Numbered from the stretch's first letter, positions 7,773-15,995 are shown. The stretch: DNA of 18,721 nucleotides from JASLBX01 sp036374175 (GCA_036374175.1 DASUUH010000032.1:1-18721), one strand, 5' to 3'. A program made the numbers and translations. Notes: generated by a model from the sequence alone, not told the origin.

Positions 7773-8288
7773 ATGCGAGACGCAGTTGACGAGATCGTCG
7801 AGCAGTGGAACCAGGTCCGGCCCGAGCTCGACGCCTCGCCGATGGCTGTGGTCGGCCGCCTCTCCCGGGCGTCACGATTGCTGGAACGCGGAGTGAAGGA
7901 CTACTTCGCCCGTCATGGCCTGGAGTCGTGGGAGTTCGACGTGCTCGCCACGCTGCGCCGGGCAGGAGAGCCGTACACCCTGACCCCCGGACAGTTGTCC
8001 AGGACCGTCATGATCGGCTCGTCGGCTCTGACCAACCGGGTCGACCGGCTAGTCGCGCGGGGGTTAGTCACGCGAGAGACCGATCCGGAGAACCGGCGGC
8101 GAGTTCTCATTACGCTCACCGAGAGCGGTCTGGATCTTGTCGACCGAGCCGTCGGCGGCCACTATCTCAACGAGGAACGCCTACTATCGGGGCTGAGCAA
8201 GGCGCAACGCGACCGGCTGGCGGCTACTTTGCGGACGTTATTGGTCTCGCTGGGCGATACACCCACGGCGAGCGCCGACGGGACGTGA
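7773..8288 (+). CDS. MarR family winged-helix transcriptional regulator
   Basis: 171 aa, typical MarR length. The order is a dimerisation helix (about 20-45), a winged helix with LTPGQLSRTVMIGSSALTNRVDRL as the recognition region, then the family wing signature DPENRRRVLITLT, and C-terminal dimer helices ending in a short disordered tail. ATG 7773 has GGAAG (7761-7765) 7 bases upstream; longer open starts from 7644 read through the operator region and are rejected. Two TTCGA-N2-TCGAA palindromes lie upstream. MarR proteins commonly sense phenolics, quinones or oxidants and control a divergent gene, here the small ORF and two reductases (inference). Confidence 0.93.
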   Translation: MRDAVDEIVEQWNQVRPELDASPMAVVGRLSRASRLLERGVKDYFARHGLESWEFDVLATLRRAGEPYTLTPGQLSRTVMIGSSALTNRVDRLVARGLVTRETDPENRRRVLITLTESGLDLVDRAVGGHYLNEERLLSGLSKAQRDRLAATLRTLLVSLGDTPTASADGT

Positions 8289-8295
8289 GCCGAAG

Positions 8296-8350
8296 TTGTC
8301 CGGCCGGACAAGTCCGCATGCTGCGACGACGGCGTTGTCCGGCCGGACAG
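8296..8350. terminator. Pair of GGCC-centred palindromes between convergent genes, possible bidirectional terminators
   Basis: TTGTCCGGCCGGACAA (8296-8311) is a perfect 16-base palindrome; TTGTCCGGCCGGACAG (8335-8350) repeats it with one change. Each can fold as a 6-bp stem with a GGCC loop, with no U-tract, as is common in high-GC actinobacteria. They fill the 76-base gap between the convergent marR and YjbR-like stops, where a bidirectional terminator is expected. A protein-binding site is the alternative. Confidence 0.5.
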
Positions 8351-8364
8351 CGGAAGTCTGAGTT

Positions 8365-8787
8365 CTATAGTCGGGCCTTACGGCCATTAAGCCATGCGGT
8401 GGCGCGGCGTGCGGAAGCACGTGACAGCCACGCGTCCTGGATGATCTCCGCGAGCTCCTGGCGGGTGAGTTCGCCGATGCGGCTTGCCCGCAGTAGGACC
8501 GACGGGTGGCCATCAAAATGCGGCGTGGTGAAGAACGGTGACGACGGGTCCTGTACCAGTGCGAGCTTGTCGGACTCGCTGGATACCCAGAACACGATGA
8601 CGTCGTCGTAGCGCTCGCCAGTCTGGGGATCGACCGCATCGGGACGCGGATTCCGGAAGAAGACGAACGACTTGGCGCCCACCTGATAGATGTGGTTGCC
8701 CTGAGGGCCGTGAACGAGCGTCACGTGCGGCATCGCACCAGCCAGCTCGTGAACATCCTCGATCCGAGCCGTTCTGCTGTCCGGCAT
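8365..8787 (-). CDS. MmcQ/YjbR family protein
   Basis: 140 aa. The N-terminal IEDVHELAGAMPHVT resembles the start of the YjbR domain. Further family signs are SFVFFRNPRPDAVDP, the HFDGHPSVLLRASRIGELTRQELAEIIQDAWLSRASARRATAWL end, and the overall length. YjbR has a CyaY-like fold; its DNA-binding role is suggested but not well established. ATG 8787 gives the family N-terminus, but no Shine-Dalgarno is visible, so initiation may be leaderless. The frame is open further upstream into the end of the neighbouring membrane-protein gene. That gene lies 106 bases upstream on the same strand. Confidence 0.85.
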   Translation of the reverse strand: MPDSRTARIEDVHELAGAMPHVTLVHGPQGNHIYQVGAKSFVFFRNPRPDAVDPQTGERYDDVIVFWVSSESDKLALVQDPSSPFFTTPHFDGHPSVLLRASRIGELTRQELAEIIQDAWLSRASARRATAWLNGRKARL

Positions 8788-8893
8788 GTTGGAAGAGTAG
8801 TAGTGCGCCGGGGCGAAGCGTGCTCCCTCAGGAATGGGCCCGAATCGAAAGGTCCACCCGTCCGAGCGACGTTTGTCTGTTTTGTGCCAGTCT

Positions 8894-9544
8894 TCAGGGC
8901 GTCTCCGGGGCCACTGCCCCCGTCGGTGCCGGCGCAAGGCGTCGATACACATGGGCGACGGCGAGCAGTGAGATCCCGGACGTGATGAGCACCCCGACGA
9001 TCAGCAGGAGTATCCCGAGCAAGTTGATCCCGATCAGAAGGAGCCCGAAAAGGAACAGGCGCCCCCGCTGACCACGAGTGATCTCAGCGCTGCGACGCAA
9101 CGCCCCGATCGGATCGGTGCTGCCGGTATCGACGATGTGGAAGCCGTAGAAGGCGAAGACGATCAACACGATGATGCCCGGCACGATGAGAAGAATCAGG
9201 CCGACGCCCACCATCAGCGCGTATAACAACGCCGCGATCAGGTACGGCACGACGAGCCGGAACTTGTCGACAACCGCTTGGGCATTGATCGGCCGGCCGT
9301 CGGTGATGTCCAACGCGATCTTGATCCAGCCGATCGCCACGAGCTGGCTGACGACAAAAGAGATCAGACTGAGCACGAATCGGCCACCGGCGTTGGCGTC
9401 GCGCTGGAGCAGCTGGAAGACACCATTGACCGCCCAGACGATGAGGGCGAACGCAGCCATGGGGAGGATGTTGGGCCAGAACCGCTGCCATCCTGCGGAC
9501 ACAGCCTCGCCGATGTCGAACCGTGGTCCAGTGTGCTGCTGCAT
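8894..9544 (-). CDS. Multi-pass integral membrane protein of unknown function
   Basis: 216 aa with about six hydrophobic segments: roughly residues 25-45, 57-80, 97-117, 118-140, 163-180 and 182-200. Between segments there is a STDPIGALRRSAEITRGQRGRLF loop of the type seen in glycerophosphodiester-phosphodiesterase membrane domains and related DUF proteins. The N-terminus (QQHTGPRFDIGEAVSAGWQRFW) is cytosolic, and the C-terminus is Pro/Ala-rich. ATG 9544 is well supported by AGGAGA 5-6 bases upstream. No enzymatic motif is visible; a transport or membrane-organisation role is possible but unproven. The 149 bases between it and the DUF3052-like gene hold nothing recognisable. Confidence 0.85.
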   Translation of the reverse strand: MQQHTGPRFDIGEAVSAGWQRFWPNILPMAAFALIVWAVNGVFQLLQRDANAGGRFVLSLISFVVSQLVAIGWIKIALDITDGRPINAQAVVDKFRLVVPYLIAALLYALMVGVGLILLIVPGIIVLIVFAFYGFHIVDTGSTDPIGALRRSAEITRGQRGRLFLFGLLLIGINLLGILLLIVGVLITSGISLLAVAHVYRRLAPAPTGAVAPETP

Positions 9545-9693
9545 GTGATCTCCTGTCCTGTGAACTCCACAAGGATCGGGCTGTCATGATCGGAGCGTGC
9601 ACTACGGGCGTGCGACAGCGTACGCGACGATCTTGCGGTCGGCTGGAGTTCACGGATTACGAAACGAGCAAGATCTTCTGTACGACGTGCCGG

Positions 9694-10056
9694 TCACATA
9701 CCGGGCCGGAACCTTAACGCGGACCAGATGTCGTCGATCGAGATCTGCCGTACCGGACGGACGCCGCGCTCGGAGATGCGTGCCGCCAGCGAGTCGCGGT
9801 TGAGGTCGGTGGCCAACTGGCCGGCCTTCGGGTACGCGACCCAAGCCAGCGCGTCTCGGCTGCCCGCGCGTACCACGGCGTCGATGTCGGGCGAGTTCAG
9901 ATCCGCCGAGGACGTCACGAATACGATGACGGCGTCGGCGGAGTCGGCATCAACGGCCCGGTCACTCGGCTCGATCTCGAGTGCGACGTCTGCCGGTCGG
10001 CGCAGCACCACGACGCTCTGACCAGGTTTGATCTGTAGCTTCTTCGCTACGGACAT
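9694..10056 (-). CDS. DUF3052-like small cytosolic protein
   Basis: 120 aa. It begins AKKLQIKPGQSVVVL, continues with an acidic stretch and VIVFVTSSADL, then ALAWVAYPKAGQLATDLNRDSL, and ends VRQISIDDIWSALRFRP. This order (LGIKPG...LFVT...WVAWPK...DLT...IDDTWSGLRF) is that of the DUF3052 family, which is widespread in actinobacteria and has no assigned biochemical role. ATG 10056 is chosen because the conserved part starts right after it; upstream in-frame sequence to 10257 is Arg/Pro/Ser-rich and looks non-coding. It is divergent from the 58-aa membrane gene, with 107 bases between. Confidence 0.82.
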   Translation of the reverse strand: MSVAKKLQIKPGQSVVVLRRPADVALEIEPSDRAVDADSADAVIVFVTSSADLNSPDIDAVVRAGSRDALAWVAYPKAGQLATDLNRDSLAARISERGVRPVRQISIDDIWSALRFRPGM

Positions 10057-10163
10057 GCGCCAAGTGTGCCAGGCACGACGAATACGGCGCCGCCGAACTG
10101 ATATGTATGCGACGCTTTGATCATCGAACCCGGGACGTACGTCGACGAAGGGCGGGATCGAGG

Positions 10164-10340
10164 GTGAGCAACAATTCGGGCACAGCAGCAGGTGGTGCGA
10201 TCTACGGCTTGGGCATCTTCGGTGCGCTGGTCTACTTCTGGCAGCAGGCGGACTCATTCTGGGAGTACGTTCTCGCCATCCTGCAGGGCCTGTTGTGGCC
10301 CGCTTTCATGGTCTACGAGGTGTTCTCGGCCCTCGACTGA
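10164..10340 (+). CDS. Small (58 aa) membrane protein conserved-looking in actinobacteria
   Basis: From GTG 10164 the product is SNNSGTAAGGAIYGLGIFG followed by a hydrophobic, aromatic-rich body (LVYFWQQADSFW, then LAILQGLLWPAFMVYEVF), giving two likely transmembrane helices with a short loop. I have the impression that similar short proteins with the GAxVYFWQQA core occur widely in actinobacteria; the function is unknown. GGCGGG (10151-10156) lies 7 bases upstream. An ATG at 10107 is in frame but would add a very basic, unrelated-looking leader. It ends 2 bases before the end of the convergent methyltransferase gene. Confidence 0.8.
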   Translation: MSNNSGTAAGGAIYGLGIFGALVYFWQQADSFWEYVLAILQGLLWPAFMVYEVFSALD

Positions 10341-10342
10341 CT

Positions 10343-10990
10343 TCACTGCTCGCGGGTGAACACGGCGAGGTGATCGACCCAATTGTGTTCAGTGTGGAAT
10401 CGACGCAGACCGGCGCGCTCGATCGGCCGCACGATATTCGGTTCCGGGTGCACGATGAATCGGGCATCGCTGCCGCGCATCCACGGGTAGAGGTTCTCAA
10501 CAGCTCCCCAGACTCGCAGCCACCAGGACTCGCGCGGGTAACTGATGACGAGATGCCGCCGGGTGGCCCTGGCCGCGGGCTCCAGCAACCGCGCCGGGTC
10601 GGGATAACAGCACACCACCGAGTGCAGCACCACGACGTCGGCCGGTTGGGCAAGGCCGGGAACCGTTGCGAAGTCTCCTACCAGTCGCTCGCTGCGCCCG
10701 GCCAGGCCGGCGTCACCGAGAAGTCCGTCCGCGACCTGTTCGTAATTGGGCGACAGTTCCACGCTCATCGCGCGTTCGACTCCAGCTCCCAGGAGTTCGA
10801 TCTGCAGGTCGCCGATGCCACCGCCGATTTCGAGCACGGTCTGGCCAGTGATCACACCAGCGCGGTACAGCTCGGCGGTACGGCGCGGTGCCCAGGTAAG
10901 GCCAGACTTGCGATACCGCTTGGCGGCCCGCCGCGCTGTCCGGGTGCTGAAGATCCGGTCGTAGCCTTGAGGCTCGCAACACGCAGCCAT
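10343..10990 (-). CDS. Class I SAM-dependent methyltransferase
   Basis: 215 aa. An N-terminal paired-cysteine segment MAACCEPQGYDRIFS precedes basic helices. SAM motif I VLEIGGGIGDLQIELL follows, then the acidic AMSVELSP, post-motif ADVVVLHSVVCCYPDPARLL, and a C-terminal part with HLVISYPRESWW. The pattern resembles BchM/ChlM-like small-molecule O-methyltransferases, but the substrate cannot be assigned. ATG 10990 is preferred for the CCxPxGYD start; GTG 10996 is an alternative and no strong ribosome site is seen. The frame stays open far upstream but lies there under the divergent ABM-like gene. That gene starts 49 bases away. Confidence 0.87.
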   Translation of the reverse strand: MAACCEPQGYDRIFSTRTARRAAKRYRKSGLTWAPRRTAELYRAGVITGQTVLEIGGGIGDLQIELLGAGVERAMSVELSPNYEQVADGLLGDAGLAGRSERLVGDFATVPGLAQPADVVVLHSVVCCYPDPARLLEPAARATRRHLVISYPRESWWLRVWGAVENLYPWMRGSDARFIVHPEPNIVRPIERAGLRRFHTEHNWVDHLAVFTREQ

Positions 10991-11039
10991 GCACACATGG
11001 TGGCAGCACTGGATGCCGAAATCGATCGAGGGAGCCCAC

Positions 11040-11348
11040 GTGATCGCACGAATGTGGCGCGGCAAGATCCGCACCGAGGACGTCGCGGCGTATGTCGAGT
11101 ACATCAATGGCACCGGGATCACCGAGTACAAGCAAACGCCGGGCAACCTCGGTGCGCAGATGTGGACGCGGGACCTTGATGACGGCACTACCGAAGTGAT
11201 CACTGTGAGCTGGTGGGACGACCTAGAGAACATTCGGGGTTTCGCCGGCGATGACATCGAGGTCGCCGTGTTCTACCCCGAAGATGACGCTTATCTGGTC
11301 GACCGCGAAACACGCGTGGCGCATTTCGAGGTGCATTCCCAGCGCTGA
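11040..11348 (+). CDS. ABM-like dimeric alpha/beta-barrel small protein
   Basis: 102 aa from GTG 11040, with GGGAG 5 bases upstream. It starts ARMWRGKIRTEDVAAYVEYI, the typical first strand and helix of antibiotic-biosynthesis-monooxygenase-type dimeric ferredoxin-like proteins. Then come QMWTRDLDDGTTEVITVSWWDDLENIRGFAGDD and an ending EVAVFYPEDDAYLVDRETRVAHFEV, also standard for this family. Members act as small monooxygenases, isomerases or heme-related proteins, and many have no known activity. It is divergent from the methyltransferase and convergent with the PLP-enzyme gene (25 bases). Confidence 0.8.
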   Translation: MIARMWRGKIRTEDVAAYVEYINGTGITEYKQTPGNLGAQMWTRDLDDGTTEVITVSWWDDLENIRGFAGDDIEVAVFYPEDDAYLVDRETRVAHFEVHSQR

Positions 11349-11373
11349 ACTACCCGAGCCAGGCACCCGCCCG

Positions 11374-12579
11374 TCAAGACGCGAGTTCGGCCACCGCGGC
11401 AAGCAGCCGGTCGACGTCGTCGCGGTCGTTGTAGTGGACCAGGCCGGCACGCACCGCGCTGCCGGTGTCGCGAATGCCCAGAGCGCCAGTGACTTCCCAG
11501 GCGTAGTTGTGCCCGTTCCACACGTTGACGCCGGCGCCGGCGAGGTGATCAGCTACCGCCCGCGGCGTGTAACCGGCGACGGTGAAATAGGCGGTCGCCG
11601 TCCGGCGGGTGGGAGCGCCGTACGTCCGTACCCGCTCCATCGACTCCAACCCGCTCAGCAGCACTCCGAACAGATCGAGTTCATGGGCCTCCGCGGCGGC
11701 CATAGAAGTAAGCAGCCGCTCACGGCGGTTGCCCGTCGCGGTGTCGTCCAGCCCCGCGAGGTGGTCGACTGCGGCGGTCACGCCCGCCAGATCGGCGAAC
11801 GGCGACGTTCCGGTCTCGTAGCGCTCGGGCACGGAGTCCGGGGAGGACGCCAGCTTGTCCGGCTGTAGTCCGTCGAGCCGGGCAGGATCGGCCGCCACAG
11901 CTCCGATGTGCGGGCCGCACCATTTGTACGCACTGGTGGCGTAGAAATCAGCACCCAACGCCGCCATGTCTACCGGCCCGTGAGCGCTCGCATGCACGCC
12001 GTCGACGTACGTGAGCGCACCGGCAGCGTGGGCCTTGGCGGTGATGCCGGCGACGTCCGGCCGGGTACCCAGCACGTTGCTGGCGGCAGTGACGGCGACC
12101 AGCCTGGTCCGTTCGCTCAGCAGTCCCTCGTACTGCTCGACCGGAATGTCCCCGCTGGTGTCCACCTCGGCCCACCGGACGGTCGCGCCGGCGCGCTCGG
12201 CAACCTGGACCCACGGCCGCACGTTCGCGTCGTGGTCCAGCCGCGAAACAATCACCTCGTCACCCAACCGCCAGGTCTTTGCCAGCGCGTAGGCGAGCCG
12301 GTAGGTCAGGGTGGTCATGTTGGGTCCCAGGACGACTCCGGTGGGATCGGTGGCGCCCACCAAATCAGCGACCGCTCGGCGGCATTCGGCCACGATGTGT
12401 CCGGACCGGTCACTCGCCGGGAACGCGCCCCCAACGTTGCCGATCCCGCTGCGGTATGCATCGGCGATCGCATCGATCACTGCATTCGGGACCTGTGTGC
12501 CGGCCGCTCCGTCGAGGTAGGCAAAACCGTCGGACAGAGCAGGGTAGGCGGATCGGACCGTCTTCACGTCGAACGACAT
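11374..12579 (-). CDS. Class V aminotransferase-fold PLP enzyme, cysteine-desulfurase-like but lacking the catalytic Cys
   Basis: 401 aa. The PLP site is intact: His116 in LDHDANV, VDGVHASAH (Asp193, His196) and Lys219 in SAYKW. N- and C-terminal blocks (YLDGAAGTQVP; SAVRAGLVHYNDRDDVDRLLAAV) align with SufS/Csd proteins. Where SufS has a GHHCA loop carrying the persulfide Cys, this protein reads GHNYA (356-360, Tyr359), so it should not work as a normal desulfurase. This matches what I recall of the VC1184-type subfamily, whose reaction is unknown. ATG 12579 gives the family start; upstream to 12645 is unlike coding sequence. It is divergent from the GH65 gene; no Suf scaffold gene is nearby. 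Confidence 0.88.
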   Translation of the reverse strand: MSFDVKTVRSAYPALSDGFAYLDGAAGTQVPNAVIDAIADAYRSGIGNVGGAFPASDRSGHIVAECRRAVADLVGATDPTGVVLGPNMTTLTYRLAYALAKTWRLGDEVIVSRLDHDANVRPWVQVAERAGATVRWAEVDTSGDIPVEQYEGLLSERTRLVAVTAASNVLGTRPDVAGITAKAHAAGALTYVDGVHASAHGPVDMAALGADFYATSAYKWCGPHIGAVAADPARLDGLQPDKLASSPDSVPERYETGTSPFADLAGVTAAVDHLAGLDDTATGNRRERLLTSMAAAEAHELDLFGVLLSGLESMERVRTYGAPTRRTATAYFTVAGYTPRAVADHLAGAGVNVWNGHNYAWEVTGALGIRDTGSAVRAGLVHYNDRDDVDRLLAAVAELAS

Positions 12580-12679
12580 GGCTTCAACGGTATCCCGGCG
12601 GTGCCGTGGCTGCGTCGGGCTGACCCCGGGCCAGCGCGCCGGCAACGCAGCGGCACTGTTCGCGTCCGCCTTGCTCGGC

Positions 12680-12685
12680 TAGCGT
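12680..12685 (+). promoter_or_regulatory. Predicted -10 element for leaderless GH65 transcript
   Basis: TAGCGT fits the TANNNT -10 pattern and ends 7 bases before ATG 12693, the spacing that puts the start point on the ATG. No Shine-Dalgarno is visible before that ATG. The 113-base gap to the divergent PLP-enzyme gene must hold both promoters. Confidence 0.4.
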
Positions 12686-12692
12686 GCAAAGT

Positions 12693-15071
12693 ATGTTGAA
12701 GCGCGGGTTCGTTCTGCCACCGGAGCACATCTACCCGCCCGACGAGTGGCGCCTGGTAGAAGCGCGATACTCGGACGAATTCGTCGATCGTGCCGAAGCC
12801 GCCTTCTCGCTAGGAAACGGTTACGTCGGCGTTCGTGGCACCTTCGAGGAAGGTCGGCCGGCAACGGCCCCAGGCACCTTCATCAACGGCTTCCACGAAA
12901 CGTGGCCCATCGTGCACGCCGAGCAAGCGCATGCCCTCGCACGCACCGGGCAGACGATTGTCAACGCGCCGGACGCGACCGTGCTCAAGCTCTACGTCGA
13001 CGACGAGCCGTTGTACCTGCCCACGGCGCGCATCCACGACTACCGCAGGGTCCTCGACATGCGGGCCGGCACTCTAACTCGCCAGTTCGTCTGGGCGACT
13101 GCCGGCGGCAAACACGTGCGGGTGCGAACCTGCCGGTTGGTGTCGCTCGAACATCGCCATCTTGTAGCCATGACCTACGAGGTCACGATGCTGGACCATG
13201 AAGCACCTATCGCAATCTCCTCGCTCGTCGTCAATCGGCAGGACAGCCGTCCTACCGACGAGCTGACGGAGGACCGGCCGAAGGATCCGCGACTGGCGAC
13301 TGTGATGCCGCGCCGCGTGCTGAACGCGCGGTTCACCGAACGGTCGGGGGACCGCATCCTGCTCGGCTACACGACCACCAACAGCAGGATGTCGCTCGGC
13401 GTCGGTGTTGATCACGTCCTCGACACCGAATGCCCGTGCGTAGTGGACGGATCGCTCGCCGAGGACACCGGTGAACTGCTGGTCACCGCCGATGCGCGCC
13501 CGGGTATACCGATCCGGATCACCAAATTCGCGGCCTACCAGACGTCGCGGAGCATCCCGCCGCCCGAACTCGTCGGCCGGTGCCGCAGGACGCTCGATCG
13601 CGCGCTTCGCGACGGCTTCGACGCGCTGTTGATCAAGCAGCGCGAACACCTCGACCGGTTCTGGGATCGTGCCGACGTCCGGGTGGAATCCGGTCGCAAC
13701 GGCCTCCGGCAACAGCAGGCGATTCGATGGAATCTGTTCCAGGTCGGCCAGGCGTCCTTGCGGGCTGAAGGCGCCGGAATCCCTGCGAAGGGCCTTACCG
13801 GCCAGGGCTACGACGGTCACTACTTCTGGGACAGCGAGATCTATCTGCTGCCCTTCCTGGCCTACACCCGGCCGCGGATCGCCCGTAACGTTCTGCGGCA
13901 CCGGCACAGCATGCTGGATCGGGCTCGCGATCGCGCCCACGAGTTGAGCCAGCAGGGCGCGTTGTTCCCCTGGCGGACGATCAACGGGGAGGAGGCGTCG
14001 GCCAACTTCCAGGCCGGCACCGCGCAGTACCACATCAACGCCGACATCGCCTACGCGATCATGCGTTACACCGACATCGAGGGCGACCTCGGCCTGCTCG
14101 CCGAGGTGGGGGCGGAGATCCTCGTCGAAACCGCGCGGCTCTGGGTCGACCTCGGCTTCTACGGCAGCGACGGGCAGTTTCACATCCACGGCGTGACCGG
14201 GCCCGACGAGTACACCACGGTCGTCAACGACAACACCTACACCAATCTCATGGCCCGGCTGAACCTCAGTTATGCCGCCACGGCCGTGCAACGGCTGCGC
14301 GACGAAAGGCCCGACGACTACACCGCACTGGTACACGACACATCACTTCGAGAAAGTGAGGTCGAATCCTGGGAACGCGCCGCCAACTCGATGCACATTC
14401 CGTACGACGAGAAGCGCGGCATCCACCCGCAGGACAGCACGTTCCTGGAACGGGAGGTGTGGGATCTGGAAAACACTCCGCGGGAGAAGTTCCCGCTCCT
14501 CCTGCACTACCACCCGCTCGTGATCTACCGGCACCAGGTGGTCAAGCAGGCCGACATCGTGCTTGCCATGTTTCTGGTCGGCAACGAGTTCTCCGAAGAA
14601 CAGAAGGCGCGCAATTACGAGTACTACGACGCACTGACCACTGGCGACTCGTCCCTTTCGGCGTGTGTGCAGAGCATCATTGCCGCGGAGATCGGGAACG
14701 AACGGCAAGCCGTCGAGTACTTCGACTATGCGCTGCTCATGGATCTGGCCAATATGGCCGGAAACGCCACTGCCGGGGTACACCTGGCGTCGGCAGCCGG
14801 TGTGTGGTCGGCGCTGGTGTTCGGATTCGGCGGCGTGCGCGACTATGCGGGCCGGTTGTCGTTCAACCCTCGCCTGCCGCAGGTGTGGGGCGAGCTGTCA
14901 TTTACGCTGCGGTTCTGCCGACGCCAGATCCGGGTCCAACTCACCCACGACGAGGAGCGGTACGTCATGGACGAGGGAGAGCCGCTCGAGGTCACGATCC
15001 GCGGTGAACCTCAGGTGATCGCCGCTGGCCCGCCACTCGTGATCAAGCACAACGCGACGTCGCCGGAATAG
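12693..15071 (+). CDS. Glycoside hydrolase family 65 protein, probable disaccharide phosphorylase
   Basis: 792 aa, the family's usual size. There is an N-terminal beta-sandwich (about 1-270) with FSLGNGYVGVRGTFEEG, a linker, an (alpha/alpha)6 barrel (about 320-700) and a C-terminal beta domain. The general acid is predicted as Glu506 in VTGPDEYTTVVND. The phosphate-site signatures KQADIVLAM (Lys618) and GDSSLSACVQSI (around 652-656) point to a phosphorylase rather than a hydrolase. GH65 includes maltose, trehalose, kojibiose and nigerose phosphorylases; specificity is not readable here. It is probably cytosolic, as no signal peptide is seen. GTG 12684 is an alternative start. No phosphoglucomutase or sugar transporter is adjacent. 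Downstream, the LLM gene follows after 57 bases. Confidence 0.93.
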   Translation: MLKRGFVLPPEHIYPPDEWRLVEARYSDEFVDRAEAAFSLGNGYVGVRGTFEEGRPATAPGTFINGFHETWPIVHAEQAHALARTGQTIVNAPDATVLKLYVDDEPLYLPTARIHDYRRVLDMRAGTLTRQFVWATAGGKHVRVRTCRLVSLEHRHLVAMTYEVTMLDHEAPIAISSLVVNRQDSRPTDELTEDRPKDPRLATVMPRRVLNARFTERSGDRILLGYTTTNSRMSLGVGVDHVLDTECPCVVDGSLAEDTGELLVTADARPGIPIRITKFAAYQTSRSIPPPELVGRCRRTLDRALRDGFDALLIKQREHLDRFWDRADVRVESGRNGLRQQQAIRWNLFQVGQASLRAEGAGIPAKGLTGQGYDGHYFWDSEIYLLPFLAYTRPRIARNVLRHRHSMLDRARDRAHELSQQGALFPWRTINGEEASANFQAGTAQYHINADIAYAIMRYTDIEGDLGLLAEVGAEILVETARLWVDLGFYGSDGQFHIHGVTGPDEYTTVVNDNTYTNLMARLNLSYAATAVQRLRDERPDDYTALVHDTSLRESEVESWERAANSMHIPYDEKRGIHPQDSTFLEREVWDLENTPREKFPLLLHYHPLVIYRHQVVKQADIVLAMFLVGNEFSEEQKARNYEYYDALTTGDSSLSACVQSIIAAEIGNERQAVEYFDYALLMDLANMAGNATAGVHLASAAGVWSALVFGFGGVRDYAGRLSFNPRLPQVWGELSFTLRFCRRQIRVQLTHDEERYVMDEGEPLEVTIRGEPQVIAAGPPLVIKHNATSPE

Positions 15072-15128
15072 GCCAGACGCGGGTTCAGTTTCGGCGGACG
15101 ACAACAGCGTGCGAAAGGGGTTCGAGCC

Positions 15129-15995
15129 GTGGCGGCTCGCGACATCACATTCGGCTACTTCTTGATCCCGAACGCAGCGGATCCGCTGCTGGAGACCGCG
15201 AGCGAAGTGGAATCACTCGGCCTGGAGTACGTCGCGATCCAGGATCACCCGTACCAGCGCCGATTCGTCGACACCTTCACACTGATGAGCGCGATCCTGG
15301 CCCGGACCGCCACGCTGCGGGTCTTTCCGGATGTGGCGTCCCTGCCACTCCGGCCGCCCGGCGTGCTGGCGAAGACGGCGGCGTCGCTCGACGTGCTTTC
15401 CGGCGGGCGGTTTGAGCTGGGCCTCGGCGCCGGTGCGTTCTGGGATGCCATCGAAGGGTACGGCGGGACCCGCCGCAGGCCGGGGGAGTCGCTCGACCAG
15501 CTCGCCGAAGCGATCGAGGTCATCCGGAAGTTGTGGAGCGGCGAGCGGGGTCTGCGCTACGAGGGTGACTACTACCACTTGCGCGGTGTCCACTCCGGCC
15601 CGCTGCCGGTCCACGACATCGGCATCTGGGTGGGGGCGTATGGGCCGCGCGCGCTGGGGTTGGTCGGGCGTCTCGCCGACGGCTGGGTGCCGTCCATCCG
15701 CGGCGAAACCGTGGCCAAGCTGGCCGAGATGAATGACCGAGTGGATGCCGGTGCCGCCGAGGCCGGCCGCGATCCCGATTCGATCCGCCGCGTATACAAC
15801 GTCAACGGAGTCATCACGGACGGAGCGTCCGAGGGATTCCTGCGCGGACCGGTGAACCAGTGGGTCGACGAGATCGCGAGGCTCGCCACCGAGTTCCGCG
15901 GTCAGACGTTCGTCTTCTGGGGCGACGGCCAGGATCAGCTGCGCCGGTTCGCCGAGGATGTCGTCCCCGCCACCCGTTCCGCCATCGGGGGCTGA
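15129..15995 (+). CDS. Luciferase-like (LLM class) flavin/F420-dependent oxidoreductase
   Basis: 288 aa TIM-barrel protein. Family blocks are ITFGYFLIP, LGLEYVAIQDHPYQ, LDVLSGGRFELGLGAGAFWDAIEGYGG, RRPGESLDQLAEAIEVIRKLWSGE, then GIWVGAYGPRALGLVGRLADGWVPS. These are the signatures of LLM-class oxidoreductases that use FMNH2 or F420; the cofactor is not certain from sequence, though the G-x-W-x-x-A-I loop and actinobacterial setting favour F420. GTG 15129 follows a GAAAGGGG ribosome site (about 8 bases). The gene is in line after GH65 and before the SDR gene; functional links are unclear. Confidence 0.9.
   Translation: MAARDITFGYFLIPNAADPLLETASEVESLGLEYVAIQDHPYQRRFVDTFTLMSAILARTATLRVFPDVASLPLRPPGVLAKTAASLDVLSGGRFELGLGAGAFWDAIEGYGGTRRRPGESLDQLAEAIEVIRKLWSGERGLRYEGDYYHLRGVHSGPLPVHDIGIWVGAYGPRALGLVGRLADGWVPSIRGETVAKLAEMNDRVDAGAAEAGRDPDSIRRVYNVNGVITDGASEGFLRGPVNQWVDEIARLATEFRGQTFVFWGDGQDQLRRFAEDVVPATRSAIGG

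Noticed and set aside
9585..9717. Short Cys-containing frame in the 149-base gap before the DUF3052-like gene
   Set aside because: Third-position GC is only about 65 percent by my count, there is no good ribosome site, and it runs into the opposite-strand gene; nothing else was seen in this gap.
10295..11179. Plus-strand open frame (294 codons) over the methyltransferase gene
   Set aside because: The minus strand carries an intact SAM methyltransferase there; the plus frame overlaps three separate genes.
13074..14336. Long open frame (420 codons) antisense to the GH65 gene
   Set aside because: High-GC shadow frame; the plus strand encodes clear GH65 motifs through the whole stretch, and the antisense product matches no family.
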